Below the pieces are notes generated by a model that saw only the letters and a program-made list of their open reading frames with translations, did no database searches and was not told the DNA's origin. From the NCBI RefSeq assembly GCF_001723175.1, contig NC_064650.1, positions 5,022,001 through 5,086,000 of the forward strand: a DNA stretch of 64,000 nt, in the 5' to 3' direction. The position numbers were made by a program, and so were the translations under genes. Positions 35,047 through 45,908 of this stretch are shown here, piece by piece. This stretch comes from Penicillium oxalicum (Eukaryota; Ascomycota; Eurotiomycetes; Eurotiales; Aspergillaceae). The first letter of the stretch is position 1. Each line of letters starts with the position of its first letter.

Positions 35047-36612
35047 ATTGCTGATTGCGAGATTTTAAAATTGCACCGCGAGAACAAGATCCGGTTAAAG
35101 AAAATATGAGTGACTCGAGAAACAATGGAGATTCCCGTCTTTAAAGTGCCCTCGGCCTTTGGTCTACACAGCCCTCGTTTCAGGTTTTTCCCCTACACCG
35201 CGTGGCTATGGCGTAGTCCCCTTTTAGCTAAAGTGTCTTGTCAACTCGACAATCGCCAGTCTTCGAGCAGACATTGTGGGGTTTAAGGGCATATCATTGG
35301 TTCACCACAGAGCTGATAGGAACCTTCAACGCATCTCCGGAGAGGCGAACTAAAAGGTGGCTGGGTGACATCATCGATAAGTGTATGAAAGTTCGTGACG
35401 ATGGATCGAGACGTTCGGGTTTCCTTGCTCTGTTCGATCGAAGGTCAGACTCACTCCACTCTCCCCCACATAAAAGCTTGACGTGACAGCTTGTGGCCAG
35501 GCGAGTGGGAATCTGGGAGAGCCAAAGTCATTCAAGCCAGCGTAATTTACATTGAGTCCAGTGAGTGAATTTGGGGGAGACAATTTCGATCTATTGCGTG
35601 GGATAAGGCAGCTTGATTCCAGCCATGTTGTGGTTCGAGTGGCCGGAACTTGATGCTATCGTCACTGCATCGGAGAAACTCCACAAGAGGAGAAAGGCAC
35701 CCAGGCCGTCGGTCCGATGCCCACCAATCAAATCACGGGAACATGAGTCGTCTCGCCGCCATCGCGGGGGTTGCAAAACGCGGGTTCGGCTGCCCTTTTG
35801 GAGGAAGTCGGCCGAGATGTTTCCTGGCTTGACTTTGCCGGGTGAAGACACTATCTGGAGATATGAGATTGATCTCAATACCGGTGGAGACGTCAGCAAG
35901 CATGGCATGGATAATGATCAATCTTCGGTGCCTACTACTAACATTGACCTCTGGGTAACTTTCTTTCTCTCTCTGCCAAAAAAGGCAGTCCCACAAGTCC
36001 GTCCCTGTCGCGCAGAACATGTGTCGCCGCCAAGGAAGATTGAAAATTCATGAGCCGAGTTCGATACCAGCGCTTGAAACGAATCATACAGATACATTAA
36101 AGAATGATTGCTGGCGTCAGGCAAGGTCCGCGATCCACACCAGACGCTATCGAAGCCAGTTGCTTCGAATCAATGACTAGGTGAACAAAAATTGTATTTA
36201 GACATAATGGCAAGGCAGTCAAAATGTGTCCCATTCAGCGAGACTGTTCGACTTGGACCACAAGTGCACAGAAATAAGATGGGATGAAGGGGGTATCAAC
36301 AGTCACAGGCGCGACCTGAGTTTATCGAACAACAATTTGAGGCATGAGCAGTGACCACTAGAGCAACTTCCATCTTGCGCTGCCAATTCATCAAATGAAG
36401 TTCCGCCATCATGAAGTCGGCAGAGCTTCTTCACGTTCCGCCGCATATTTTCTGCAAAGTACAGGAAGGGTCAACGGGCTTATCATGATTTGCCGCAATG
36501 GTACATGTCGCATTTGGAAGTGGTCGTCCCAGGTGGCAGAACCACATGGCAGACGGCAATGTTGACCAGGATCGCAGTCCCGGGTCGGTTAGATTCGATA
36601 GAAATTCGCGAC
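35047..36612. other. Intergenic region between CAD-type dehydrogenase and ARP1
   Basis: About 1.6 kb: promoter of the dehydrogenase on the left (minus-strand upstream) and 3' flank of ARP1 on the right. A plus-strand frame at 35613..36053 is open but starts at TTG and has no family resemblance. I see no gene. Confidence 0.6.
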
Positions 36613-37901
36613 TTATGCGAATCGCTTAAAGATAATTTCGGGATCTTCATGCCACTCGTCCGCACTCACCCACATCTGCGACAGGAGAGGTTAGTGGGCT
36701 GTACTGAGCAAAGACACGCGTCTGGCTTCTTGTCACGTACCTTTCGGAATGTGCTCAGACCGGCGAGAATGCTTCCACCGATCCATGTCGTGTACTTGCG
36801 CTCTGCTGGCGCGGAGATTCGGATCTTCATATCCTCTACAGCAAGTCTCTTGATCTCACGCATCAAACGATCGGGGAAGTTCTTGCATAATGTGGAGCCA
36901 CCGGAGAGAACGATGTTCAGGTATAATGATTTGCGAAGATCGAGATCAGTGCGAGTGATGGCATCCTGGACAATCTGGTGCACACCGGGGTATTCGAGGC
37001 CGATCAATTCAGGGTCGAAGAGAATTTCGGGGGCGCGGTATCGTTCTTGGCCAATCTAAGGGGCAGACGTTGGTTAGCAAACGAACCCTTTTAGTGTTCA
37101 CCCGATGGTCGGGGGAGCGGAGCGCAATTTCACCTTAATCTTGTGTCCGTCAGGTAACGTGTAATCAATCCCCTTGGCATCAGACTTGTGATAACTGTTC
37201 ATCCACTCCTTCTCTTCCCTTTTGGGGTCAAGAGACACGTAGCACACTTTCTCCTTGATCATTCGCACCACCTCCTTTTCGGCACTGGTGTGTAGCACAT
37301 GACCCGCTTTGCGAAGAAGCAATTGCATTTGCTCGGTAACGTCACGACCTGCCACGTCGATTCTTCGAATACTGTTTGGGATCGCGAATCCCTCAAACAC
37401 GGGAACCGCGTGGGAGACACCGTCTCCGGAATCGAGAACAACACCCGTTGTGCGCCCCGACGCGTATAGGGACAGTACCGCTTGAATGGACATGTACAGT
37501 GCGGGCACATTAAATGCCTCGAACATGAGCTGGGCGGCCATATCACGGTTGGCGCGAGGATTCAGGGGCGGTTCGGTCAGAAGCACGGGGTGCTCTTCAG
37601 GGAGTGTTTTCAGCTCGTTCTCGTAGACATAGTGCCATATAGATTCCATGTCCTCCCAATTTGTGACGATGCCATGCTCAAGTGGATATCGAATCTTCAA
37701 AAGACCGCGCAGGTCCTGCGCGCGCTGGCCGATGAATGAATCTCCCTCTAATCCACCGGCCATAACCCGTGGGTGTTTGGGCCGGCCAACGAATGACGGA
37801 AAATAGCATGAGGGGATTTCCTCGCCCGCAAATCCGGCTCGGATGGTTCCACTCCCATTGTCAATGACAATGGGTACATTGTGAAGGGTAGCCTCTGCCA
37901 T
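36613..37901 (-). CDS. arp1: Centractin ARP1, actin-related protein of dynactin
   Basis: Exons 37901..37134, 37055..36741 and 36675..36613; 381 residues, the expected length. ARP1 polymerises into the short filament of dynactin and links dynein to cargo and nuclei (ro-4 in Neurospora, nudK in Aspergillus). The actin fold is evident: phosphate-1 loop [15 protein letters not shown], the centractin-like [18 protein letters not shown], second nucleotide loop LDSGDGVSH, and [16 protein letters not shown]. The last exon reads [14 protein letters not shown] and ends KRFA, the conserved centractin terminus. It contains GTGAGT inside the WVS codons, so a gene caller could mistake it for a donor. Fungal ARP1 sequences leave little doubt about identity. 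Confidence 0.96.
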
Positions 37902-39025
37902 TGCGGGGAGGTGTAGAAGAGATTTGGGAGAGGACTCGGAGTCGGAGTCAAGATTGGGGAGTGGAAAGTTCAGGCGCAAAGTAGGCAGCACGGCCCTGCG
38001 ACCTGAGATGGAGGAGTCGCAAAGTCCGGCTGAGTCTCAGGCAGCCTGTGAATAGTAAATTTGCGAGAGTTGGACTGGACGCTAAACGATTCGAGAATCT
38101 GAACGAGGGGGTGTGGATTGGAGTGTAGATCTTGCAGCTTCGCGTTGGGAGTTGTCAACAAGAAGCTTGGGCCAATCCGAAGTTCCCCTGGTCCCGTCCA
38201 CTCCACACGTCTCCATGCAAGGACATCCACGTGCTTAATTTTCATCCTCTCTAGTTGTTCGCTTGAATACAGTTGTTTATTTGAGAACGAGGGACTCTCG
38301 AAAGGACATTGCTACATTTTCACTATAGACTTGGTTGATAAATTTTCATTTTCAACACAGTAAATTCACAGACATGCTACTCACCGTCGTCCGGAATATA
38401 TAGAACTCCGAGTCGTAGGAGGACAAGGCGATGATCGTTTCAGAGACATCACCAGTAGGTAGGTAGGTGGTGCAATTTAACGAAAAACACCAATAATGCC
38501 CAAGCATCCATCCATACCACCCGAGAAGAGTCTGTTGAGGGCTCCTCATGGATGAAAGGGCTTGCCAACCTGCCACTGAACTGCGCTGGATGACACTTTT
38601 CTAGAATCGACCTCATGAACGAACACCCAGACTAGTAAAACAAGAATAGGTAGTGAAACAAGGACAGCAAGTAGAAGCCCCTCGGTGGCTTTTACCTTAT
38701 ACATGTCCGTTGTAAAATTTCCATCTAGCGAGTTATAGGCTGGAAGAAAAAAAGAATTAGAAGCGAACCCTGAATAATGTGCCCTGCCCTGTGGACACGA
38801 CCAGATCGATCGGACAGAGCTCTCGACCGCCAAAAGACCAGAGGAGGCAAAAATTTCCATTCGGTTTCTGGGTCACTCTTAAAAAGTGATCAAAAGCAAT
38901 AGTCAAAGGAGATGTGCCTAGAAGAAAGGTACTCTCTCTTTCCGTTCCGTACTCCAACACCAACGACAAAATGGGTATCATCATTTCTGCGATTCGTCAA
39001 ATTGTAGGAAGCCAAAGGTAGCATC
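37902..39025. other. Region between ARP1 and ALG13, with one possible small membrane-protein ORF
   Basis: About 1.1 kb. It must hold the ARP1 promoter and the ALG13 3' UTR. Apart from the low-confidence ORF at 38546..38860 I see nothing coding. Confidence 0.55.
38546..38860 (-). CDS. Possible small single-pass membrane protein (uncertain)
   Basis: An ATG-initiated frame of 104 codons. The C-terminal half has one strong hydrophobic segment (GLLLAVLVSLPILVLLVWVF) followed by charged residues, and an N-glycosylation-type NFT just before it. The N-terminal half is unremarkable. A neighbouring frame upstream (about 38930-38760) also looks protein-like (TSPLTIAFDHFLRVTQKPNG), so the true gene could be spliced from both, but I found no good intron of sensible length. 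It could equally be chance, as it lies in the short gap between two same-strand genes. No family recognised. Confidence 0.25.
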   Translation of the reverse strand: MEIFASSGLLAVESSVRSIWSCPQGRAHYSGFASNSFFLPAYNSLDGNFTTDMYKVKATEGLLLAVLVSLPILVLLVWVFVHEVDSRKVSSSAVQWQVGKPFHP

Positions 39026-39731
39026 CTAGTCCACCCATGAGAGTTCGTCCGACATGGCCGTAAGTGGCTGATTATTCTGTTGTCGGAAAAACGGTGCAAG
39101 GCCAGTACACTTTGCAGCTTGGCCAACCACACTGGGAAGATCACTGCGAGGTATTAAGTCAGAGAGAACCGAGTGAAAGGTAGAATGATAGCGTAGTACT
39201 GACTCAAGTTTACCAACTATGACATATCCTTGTTTGGCTAAGGCCTCGGCTAGCTCTTGCTGATGATTGTCCGCAAGAGAAGGGTTCGGAACAACGACCA
39301 GAGGAAGGCCGGCACGTAGACCATCGAGAATCGATCCAGTCCCTGTCACCAGATCCGTCAGAGATGATGCTCGTTACTGGAAAGAGAAAAGAGAAAATAG
39401 GAGAGATGAGAGATCAGATACCGGCATGACTGATCATCATTCCAAGCTCTTGGAAGCGTATGTCGTCCTTGCGCACCATGCTCAGATATCGGGTCATATC
39501 TGAGCAGAGCTCAAAGCCGCCAATTTCAATGCTATGAAGCACTTTACCACTCTCATACTCAGCACGATAAGCGTCAAATACTTCCTGACCGCCTTTCCCA
39601 TATTGAATCAGAAGCCGTGTGAATTTGTGCTTCTCTAATTCCGCCAAAAAGGCATCTTGAAGGACGGCTTGGACGAGCTCGTGAAATGAGGCGGTAGCCC
39701 CAACGGTGACGAAACAGAGTTTGACAACCAT
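39026..39731 (-). CDS. ALG13: UDP-GlcNAc transferase catalytic subunit ALG13
   Basis: Exons 39731..39422, 39342..39204 and 39143..39026; 188 residues. ALG13 pairs with membrane-bound ALG14 on the cytosolic face of the ER and adds the second GlcNAc to dolichol-PP-GlcNAc for N-glycosylation. Seen: the N-terminal Rossmann start KLCFVTVGATASF, LIQYGKGG, the sugar-nucleotide site MISHAGTGSILDGLRAGLP (rebuilt by the first splice), and VVVPNPSLADNHQQELAEAL. The second intron was placed at GA|GTCAGT because it gives GKLDDLP, matching the family better than the alternative GTACTA and GTAAAC donors. A further ATG 12 bases upstream is in frame and would add four residues. The divergent neighbour RSM24 starts 232 bases away. 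Confidence 0.92.
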
Positions 39732-39963
39732 GACGACTTGCAATGACTCAATGAAAGAGGAGTGAACATTAAATGAAAATAAAAGCAGTCTCGTTTAATG
39801 GATGAAAACGATCGATACTTTCAATCACTCTTGCTACTCTTGATGTACCACATCACGTGCGTCACATTTCCCAAAATAGACTAGTGTTTCGCGGACCCAA
39901 GACGGAAAACATCAACCAAAGGCACTCCCGACATCCTCGCTGTGTCGTATCGCGCCCGCAAAA
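39732..39963. promoter_or_regulatory. Shared divergent promoter ALG13 / RSM24
   Basis: Only 232 bases separate the two start codons, so both promoters must lie here or overlap the leaders. The sequence includes ACATCACGTGCGTCAC near 39848, with a CACGTG E-box (bHLH-type site). No TATA box is obvious on either strand, as is usual for housekeeping genes. Confidence 0.55.
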
Positions 39964-41191
39964 ATGGCATCTATCGCTCGGTCATTGACTCGCTCGGCAC
40001 GAACTCTGGTCCCTAGGGGCCCAGGGCCCATCTGCAGACGACCATTCTCCGTCTCACCATTCCGATTTGTGTCCGAGGACCCCGTTATCCCTCCACCTCC
40101 CAAGGACCTTAAAGCGGAGGACTATCCACCAGCTCCTGAGTATTCTCCAGATATGCTGAGCAAGGAAGAGCGGTCCATGTATGATATGCTGTCGCCAGAG
40201 GACCGAGCGGCCTTTGACGCGGAGAACCAGCGCCTAGTGGCCGATTTCAACAATCTCGAGAAGCGCGCCGCGGCTTTTGCGGAGATTCAAAAGAGTGTCG
40301 ATCAAATCGACAAGCAAGAAGACCTTCGATTTGAAGATGTGCGACTCAAGACCCGCGGTTTCTGGGCTGAAGATGACGGAGATGAGATGGCGCAAGTGGA
40401 AGACGGCGACGAAGACATTCAAGATGATGAAATCACCTCAATGGCACACGCCGAAATGGAATTGCACCGAGAGATGCGAGAATATGCCCGCATCGCTGCT
40501 TGGGACTTGCCGATGCTTAGCAGTAAGATTTCCCATACTCTGTTGCTATTCGTGAATGGATTTCAATGCTCACTATTTTTCTCCAACAGAACTCGCCAAG
40601 CCCTTTGATCTGCCCCCAAAAACACACATCCTCCGATTCCGTTACACAACGTACATGGGCGAGCAACATCCAGCTGAACCCAAGGTCGTCGTTGAGCTCG
40701 CGTCTCGTGATCTCACCCCTACATATCTTACCGAGGCTCAGCGTCAGACATTCCTCAAGCTGGTCGGTCCCAGATACAACCCGCAGACCGATATTGTCAA
40801 GATGTCAACCGAGCAGTTTGGTTCACGAGCCCAGAACAAGCGTTACCTGGCTGATGTGGTCAATGCTCTTATCCAAGAAGCCAAGAAGGGTGACGCCTTT
40901 ACCGACATTCCTCTGGACTTGCGCCACCACAAGCCTAAGTTCCGCCTGCAGTTCCCCGAATCTTGGAACATGACCGAGCAGCGCCGGGAGCAGCTGGCCG
41001 CACGCCGCCAGGAGCGTTTAAATGCCCAAGCTTCCCGTGAAGCTATTGTTGATGGCAATCAGATTGTGTCCGAGGCCGCGCTATCCCTTCCCGAGCTGAA
41101 TCCCGCACTGAAGGCTCGTGCCACGGAAGAGCGTGAAAAGGTGGCCGTCAAGGTTGCGGCACGGCCATCCAAGAAGGGACTTCGCCGATAA
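39964..41191 (+). CDS. RSM24: Mitochondrial small-subunit ribosomal protein RSM24 (mS35)
   Basis: Exons 39964..40522 and 40590..41191 (donor GTAAGA, acceptor CAACAG); 386 residues. The N-terminus is a classic mitochondrial presequence: MASIARSLTRSARTLVPRG, then RRPFSVSPFRF with a likely cleavage site. It is followed by an acidic linker. The conserved Rsm24/MRP-S28 domain occupies about residues 190-330, with KPFDLPPKTHILRFRYTTYM, the long alpha-helical section and FRLQFPESWNMTEQRREQL. The C-terminus is basic (ARPSKKGLRR). The protein belongs to the 37S subunit of the mitoribosome. The acidic patch (EDDGDEMAQVEDGDED) is common in fungal orthologues. Confidence 0.92.
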
Positions 41192-42455
41192 AGGCCAGAG
41201 GGGGTTCGCAATGTACAGTTATGCTTTGCATGGTCTGTTTCTTTGAGTGTACGACAAAAAACTTGCGACCAGACATTTTGCAGGCGCGGGCGCATATTAT
41301 AGGAGGTCTCTTCGGCCTTGTTTGTTTGTTTTCTTCAGTGTACTATAGCCACAACCTTTTTGCCCTACTACTAGATCAATCAACCTATTCAATTCAGGAG
41401 GAACTTGTGTTTGATGATGCACCCCAACCATCTCGGAGCCACGGCCATCATTGTAGAGCTTCTGTGAACATGCATCCGACCTTGCTTGTTTCATTTGCAG
41501 TATTGATGCCAAGTGGGCTTCACCATGACCAATGAACGTTGATTATGTCACTAGTCTGGGCACGATCGGAACCGTCAGTTAGGGTGCGGGAAGTCTAACC
41601 TGACGTACATCTTTGTTTTATCGTCAGCTCTGTCTCTAAGATCGATTGAATAATGGAAGAATTGGCTTCATCTTATTTGAATTGTTGTCCTATTGACTTC
41701 TGGTATTCTTGTCAGTGCCACCGACAGAGTTGGAAAAACGGCAGCAGAGTATCCGGTCCATTTCAGCTCAAGACAGACTTCAATCAAGGTCGCGAGCCAC
41801 CGACCCACAGTCTAATTGTCTGGGCGCCCCTTGGGTGAGGAGCGGACCTGAGACGACATATCAAAAGGAATTGGTATACAGAAATGGCAATTTTCCAAAT
41901 GCTTTCCCTTCAGCCATAAAAAGGGGTTCAATCAACATCGATGCTCTGGCACCCCAGAAAGTGATTCATGTCCAAGGTGGTGATCATTGTGTCTTGGTCA
42001 TTGTCATTACCAGGGAGAGGACAACATCAAACCAGCAAGGCATCTTCAAAATTCACACTGAGAACGATAACATATATTCATCAGCAGATTCACAAGAAAG
42101 GACACATCTGCAGAGCAATGCATACCATGACAAGCACTGAGGCTGTTAATCACCAAAGATGGCACAGACCGACAAATCCAAACATGTTGTCATTTTCTTT
42201 TCCTTGGCTGGTCTCTGTTCTTATAAAAAAAAGATGTTGAAAAGAAAAACCAAAAAAGGCCAGAAACGAAGAAAACAGGCCACAACACTCGACAAAGAGT
42301 CGAAAAAGAAAACAAACGCTCGAAATCAACATTCGACATTGCAGTCGACAAAACAAAACAAATGTGAAGTGAAGACAACGCTCTCCAGAAGTGACTCCGT
42401 ACAGCGCTGCAACTGAAACGTGACTGAGGCATCAGTCAATGCTCACGCATGACCA
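41192..42455. other. Convergent intergenic region
   Basis: About 1.3 kb between RSM24 and the CCCH gene: 3' UTRs, with an A/C-rich segment near 42.2-42.4 kb. Short frames only; no gene seen. Confidence 0.6.
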
Positions 42456-43803
42456 CTAGTTGGCCATGCGGACGACAGGCTCGCCAATGGCACCCCAATA
42501 AGTGAGGTGCTCATCGGGATCGATGGGCTCAGACCCGGCCAGCAGCTTCCAGGTCGAGAGACTGGTAGCCGTCTCTCGGCGGAAGTACTCGCGCTCAGCG
42601 AGTGTTGGACCAACCTCTGTGGCTCAAGATGTTAGCTGAAGGGAACAAGAATCAGGAAGCGAATGGTCACTCTTACGGTCCGAAACTCGCTGAACGTGAG
42701 GCGCACCCGAGGTGCGGTACTGGCCGTTGTTCCAGTAGTTGTTACTTCCGTAACAACGACGGCCCCAGATGTCAATGAAGCCCTGTTCAACAGGGCTGCC
42801 ACTCTCAGTGGCATTGGCGTTGTCGTTGCCCTGGCCAGGGGCGCGGCATCGACTGGCCTCAGTGGTGCCGGATGGGCCAGTTCCGGCAGAGCTTGGGGAG
42901 CCCTCCGAGGGGTTGACGTCCTCGGAAGAAGCGGTGGTCGGGGCCGGGGTGGTGGCCTTGGCGACCGGGGCGGAGGCGGGGGCGGAGACGGGAGCGGAAA
43001 CAGGAGCGGAGGCAGCAGCGGGTGCAGCAGAAGGGGCGGCGGAAGGGATGGCGACGTTGCTGTTGGACTGGCGGCGCTCTTGACTGCGCTCACCAGAGTT
43101 AGTCTTGCGACCCCGTGGGTGAAGTAGGCTGGAGACGCCATACTTGTCCCGGTACCACTTCGGGATGTCGCGAAGGCCGAAGGCCGCCAGCCCCTGCACG
43201 TCCATCGGCATTTCGTGCTTGTATTCGCACCCTGAGATCAATGTCAGTTTTTATGAAATATTTCATCACAAGATATTTGCAATAACAGACCTTGCTGCAC
43301 GAAACTGCATTCACCGCGCTTCAACCAATGGTCGCAGTGAGTCTTCTTCGGCTTCTGTTATTGATAAACTGGTCAGTGGTGTTTTGTTATGATATGCAAC
43401 GAGCTTGACTTACGAAGCCTTTGCAGCTGTTTGGAACTTTGGCATCTCCAGCTGCCAGAATCTCACGAGCGGCCTTGCGGATTTGCAGGGGCGCCTTCTG
43501 CTGACGAGCAACCCACTGCAGTACGGACATCATACGCCCGTTGTCCTCGTACTCAAATTCCCAGGCTTGGGGGCGGGGACAGGAAAAACCAACATCTCTC
43601 ATCTCAGCAGCCTCGCGCTGATCGAGCTCACGAGGCAATCCAACAACCTTGACATTCTTTGGAAGGTCATCGACCGCAATCAGCGGCACGATGCTTCCGT
43701 CAGCGCGATTGCACACGTACAAAGTGCCAATCTCATTGAGGCGCTTCAGATCAGCAGCGCGCTCCAGATCAGCAGCGTGCTTCTCATCCTGCTGAGCGTT
43801 CAT
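42456..43803 (-). CDS. CCCH zinc-finger protein (fungal, function unknown)
   Basis: Exons 43803..43414, 43354..43291, 43231..42677 and 42616..42456; 389 residues, all joins in frame. The N-terminal 130 residues are helical (MNAQQDEKHAADLERAADLK) and carry a conserved-looking IGTLYVCNRADGSIVP segment. Exons 2 and 3 together build one C-x7-C-x6-C-x3-H finger (THCDHWLKRGECSF, then GCEYKHEMP). After it comes a conserved FGLRDIPKWYRDKYG, an Ala/Pro/Ser-rich low-complexity linker and a folded tail (EREYFRRETATSLSTWKLLA). CCCH fingers usually bind RNA, so a role in mRNA handling or regulation is inferred. The splitting of the finger across an intron is the main support for the exon 2-3 join. No yeast-type name can be assigned. 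Confidence 0.85.
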
Positions 43804-45908
43804 GTTGAAAGGTGGTTGAGGATGGGTGAGCTTGAAAGTGGAGGAGAGAGATTAAGTCAGTTGACTTGAGGCTGGATGTGAGAATGTTGTGTTGAACAAA
43901 AGTTGCAAGGAGGTTTATGAACAAGATGTTCAAGAGTGGTTGAAGCAAGCTGATACTTGTGGTGAAGTTGAAGTTGAAACGAACGGGTGGAGAAAAAAGA
44001 GGGAGAGGAAAGGCGCCATGAGGTGAGAGATGAAGGCTTCTTATACCTCAAACAAACAGCACTAGTCGCTAGTCTGTGAGACGTGAGAGTTGACGAGGAG
44101 CTTCGAGTTTGCTTCGCTTAAGGGCTTGCTAACTGAAAAAAACAGAAGGCAGCAGAAGCAAACATTCAAATGAGAGTGTTGTGGGATGCCTCTACTACGG
44201 GTCTCCAGCGAATTCTACGAGAGCCGTGGAGTTCTATCAAGCAAACACATCTATGGACCCACTAATATCAAATCTATAGGAGCCCTACTAACACCAGATA
44301 TCATCCATATACCCAAAGAGGAATTGAGTACCCACTCCTGTTGCCTTAGCATGCCCACATTTGATGTCTAATGACAATAGCCTTTACGCCAAGAGAAGCT
44401 TGAAAGAGCTTGTTTGTTCGCCAGCGAACTAGACGCGAGGAATTGCTGCCTGTCAGTAGGGGGTCTAAGAAAAGTGTCGCGCTCAATGTTGACGTCGAAT
44501 GATACTGACAGTTAGCAGGGACTGAGTTTCCATCATGTTCTCTATATCCATGTATTGCCGCCTCCCAGCTCAAGATTGGACTCCTCATCCTCAAACACCT
44601 AGAATCTACCGGAAGTAAGCTCTCTAGATTGATAGAATTGCACCGCAACCTTCTGCACCAACCTTCCCGAACCTTATCCCACAGAAATTTCCCCTACACA
44701 TGTGCGTAGCGAAACTGGTGTAATCAGTGGTCCAGAAAAGGCCCTCATTCATTCTGCTGAAGCTCATTGTTTGGGCATGATACTTGAGAGTGAAAGCCTT
44801 TGTCATCAACATTCATCCAACGTGCAGTGCGAAATTGACCACAATCCGGGATTTTCCGTTCTCTGTTCTGGGAATTCTCAATATGCCACCCTTCAAGGAC
44901 CCTCAATGAAGCGTGCAAGTCCGCTGGAAAACCTCCCATCGAGAGCTGTACCCACTAACACAATACGCTTTCTTCAGTGTCAGAACATACGAAAGGGATT
45001 GAGATGCACTCGAAAACACCAACTCTGTGTGGTTCGTTGTGGGCATGGCCCCGAGATTGTACCTAGAGTATATACCACGCGAAGGTGTCATGATTATATT
45101 TTAACCTCTCTCATGCTCGCGCCACTCTCTCAGCCATTGAAGGGATAACTATCACTATGAGCGAGTTCTCAAATTGACGTTCTTCGGTTATCTCCTTCTC
45201 TGTCAGGTAGGTCTATAACCACACTCGTGTTTTTCTCAACCGCCCGTAGCACTAGCCTCGTGGTCCCTCGCGGTAAAGAGAGGATCTTGTAGCGTGTGGA
45301 CTCGCCCGCTGAGGTGGGACCTTGAATGTATAATGTCGGATCCCGCCACATTGACCAAGAGACGAGCAGCGAGTGAACCTAAGACGCTCTGAGCAAGAGC
45401 ACATTTGTGTGCTGGTCCCTAACATGGTGTATGTATCTGGCATCCATACCTACCTGGGCACGAAGTCATCTTTTGAACAATCATGTCTTTGGAATACATC
45501 GACAGTTTAATTACGATATGATTATCTGCTGTCTGTCGACCTTAATCTATGTAGGTAGAGGCTCTAAATACGGCAAAAGTATTTTGAAAATTCAAATTGA
45601 AATCAATGCTCAAGTAATCTTGGCTGTCGATGCTAGTTGCGCTTGGTAGTACACAATGGGTATCTTAAGTTATCGCTCATGAGAAATGGAAAAGAAAATG
45701 ACCACCTGAAATCACGTCCGAGGTGGCATAGGTTGAGGAAGTCAAGCCAAGATTTGGCCGTAATGGTATGGAGCGAGAAGAATGGGGAAAAATCTCAGAG
45801 GAGGGGGTAGTGATAGAAAGTTCTTGTGAGATGTCACGACAGGAAAGGTGAAAATAGAGGTTGCGGTTCCTTTCCGCACTGCATTGAGGGTCGGCAAGAT
45901 TATTTCCG
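43804..45908. other. Intergenic region upstream of CCCH gene, downstream of Mit1-like gene
   Basis: About 2.1 kb. Read on the minus strand, the left end is a promoter/leader with repetitive CAAC/CTTCAAC-type sequence just upstream of the CCCH start. A plus-strand frame at 44702..45148 (148 codons) starts at GTG and shows no family resemblance. I see no supportable gene. Confidence 0.6.

Noticed and set aside
35620..35660. GGTTCGAGT as a tRNA B-box
   Set aside because: No matching stems, acceptor or A-box could be drawn around it; no tRNA found elsewhere either.
35613..36053. 146-codon plus-strand frame
   Set aside because: Opens at TTG, no domain, no splice context, overlapped by frames on the other strand.
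36664..36669. GTGAGT as a real intron donor leaving a 6-base ARP1 microexon
   Set aside because: Read-through gives the conserved centractin terminus and a stop at a sensible length.
44702..45148. 148-codon plus-strand frame
   Set aside because: Opens at GTG; composition unlike a folded protein and no family resemblance.
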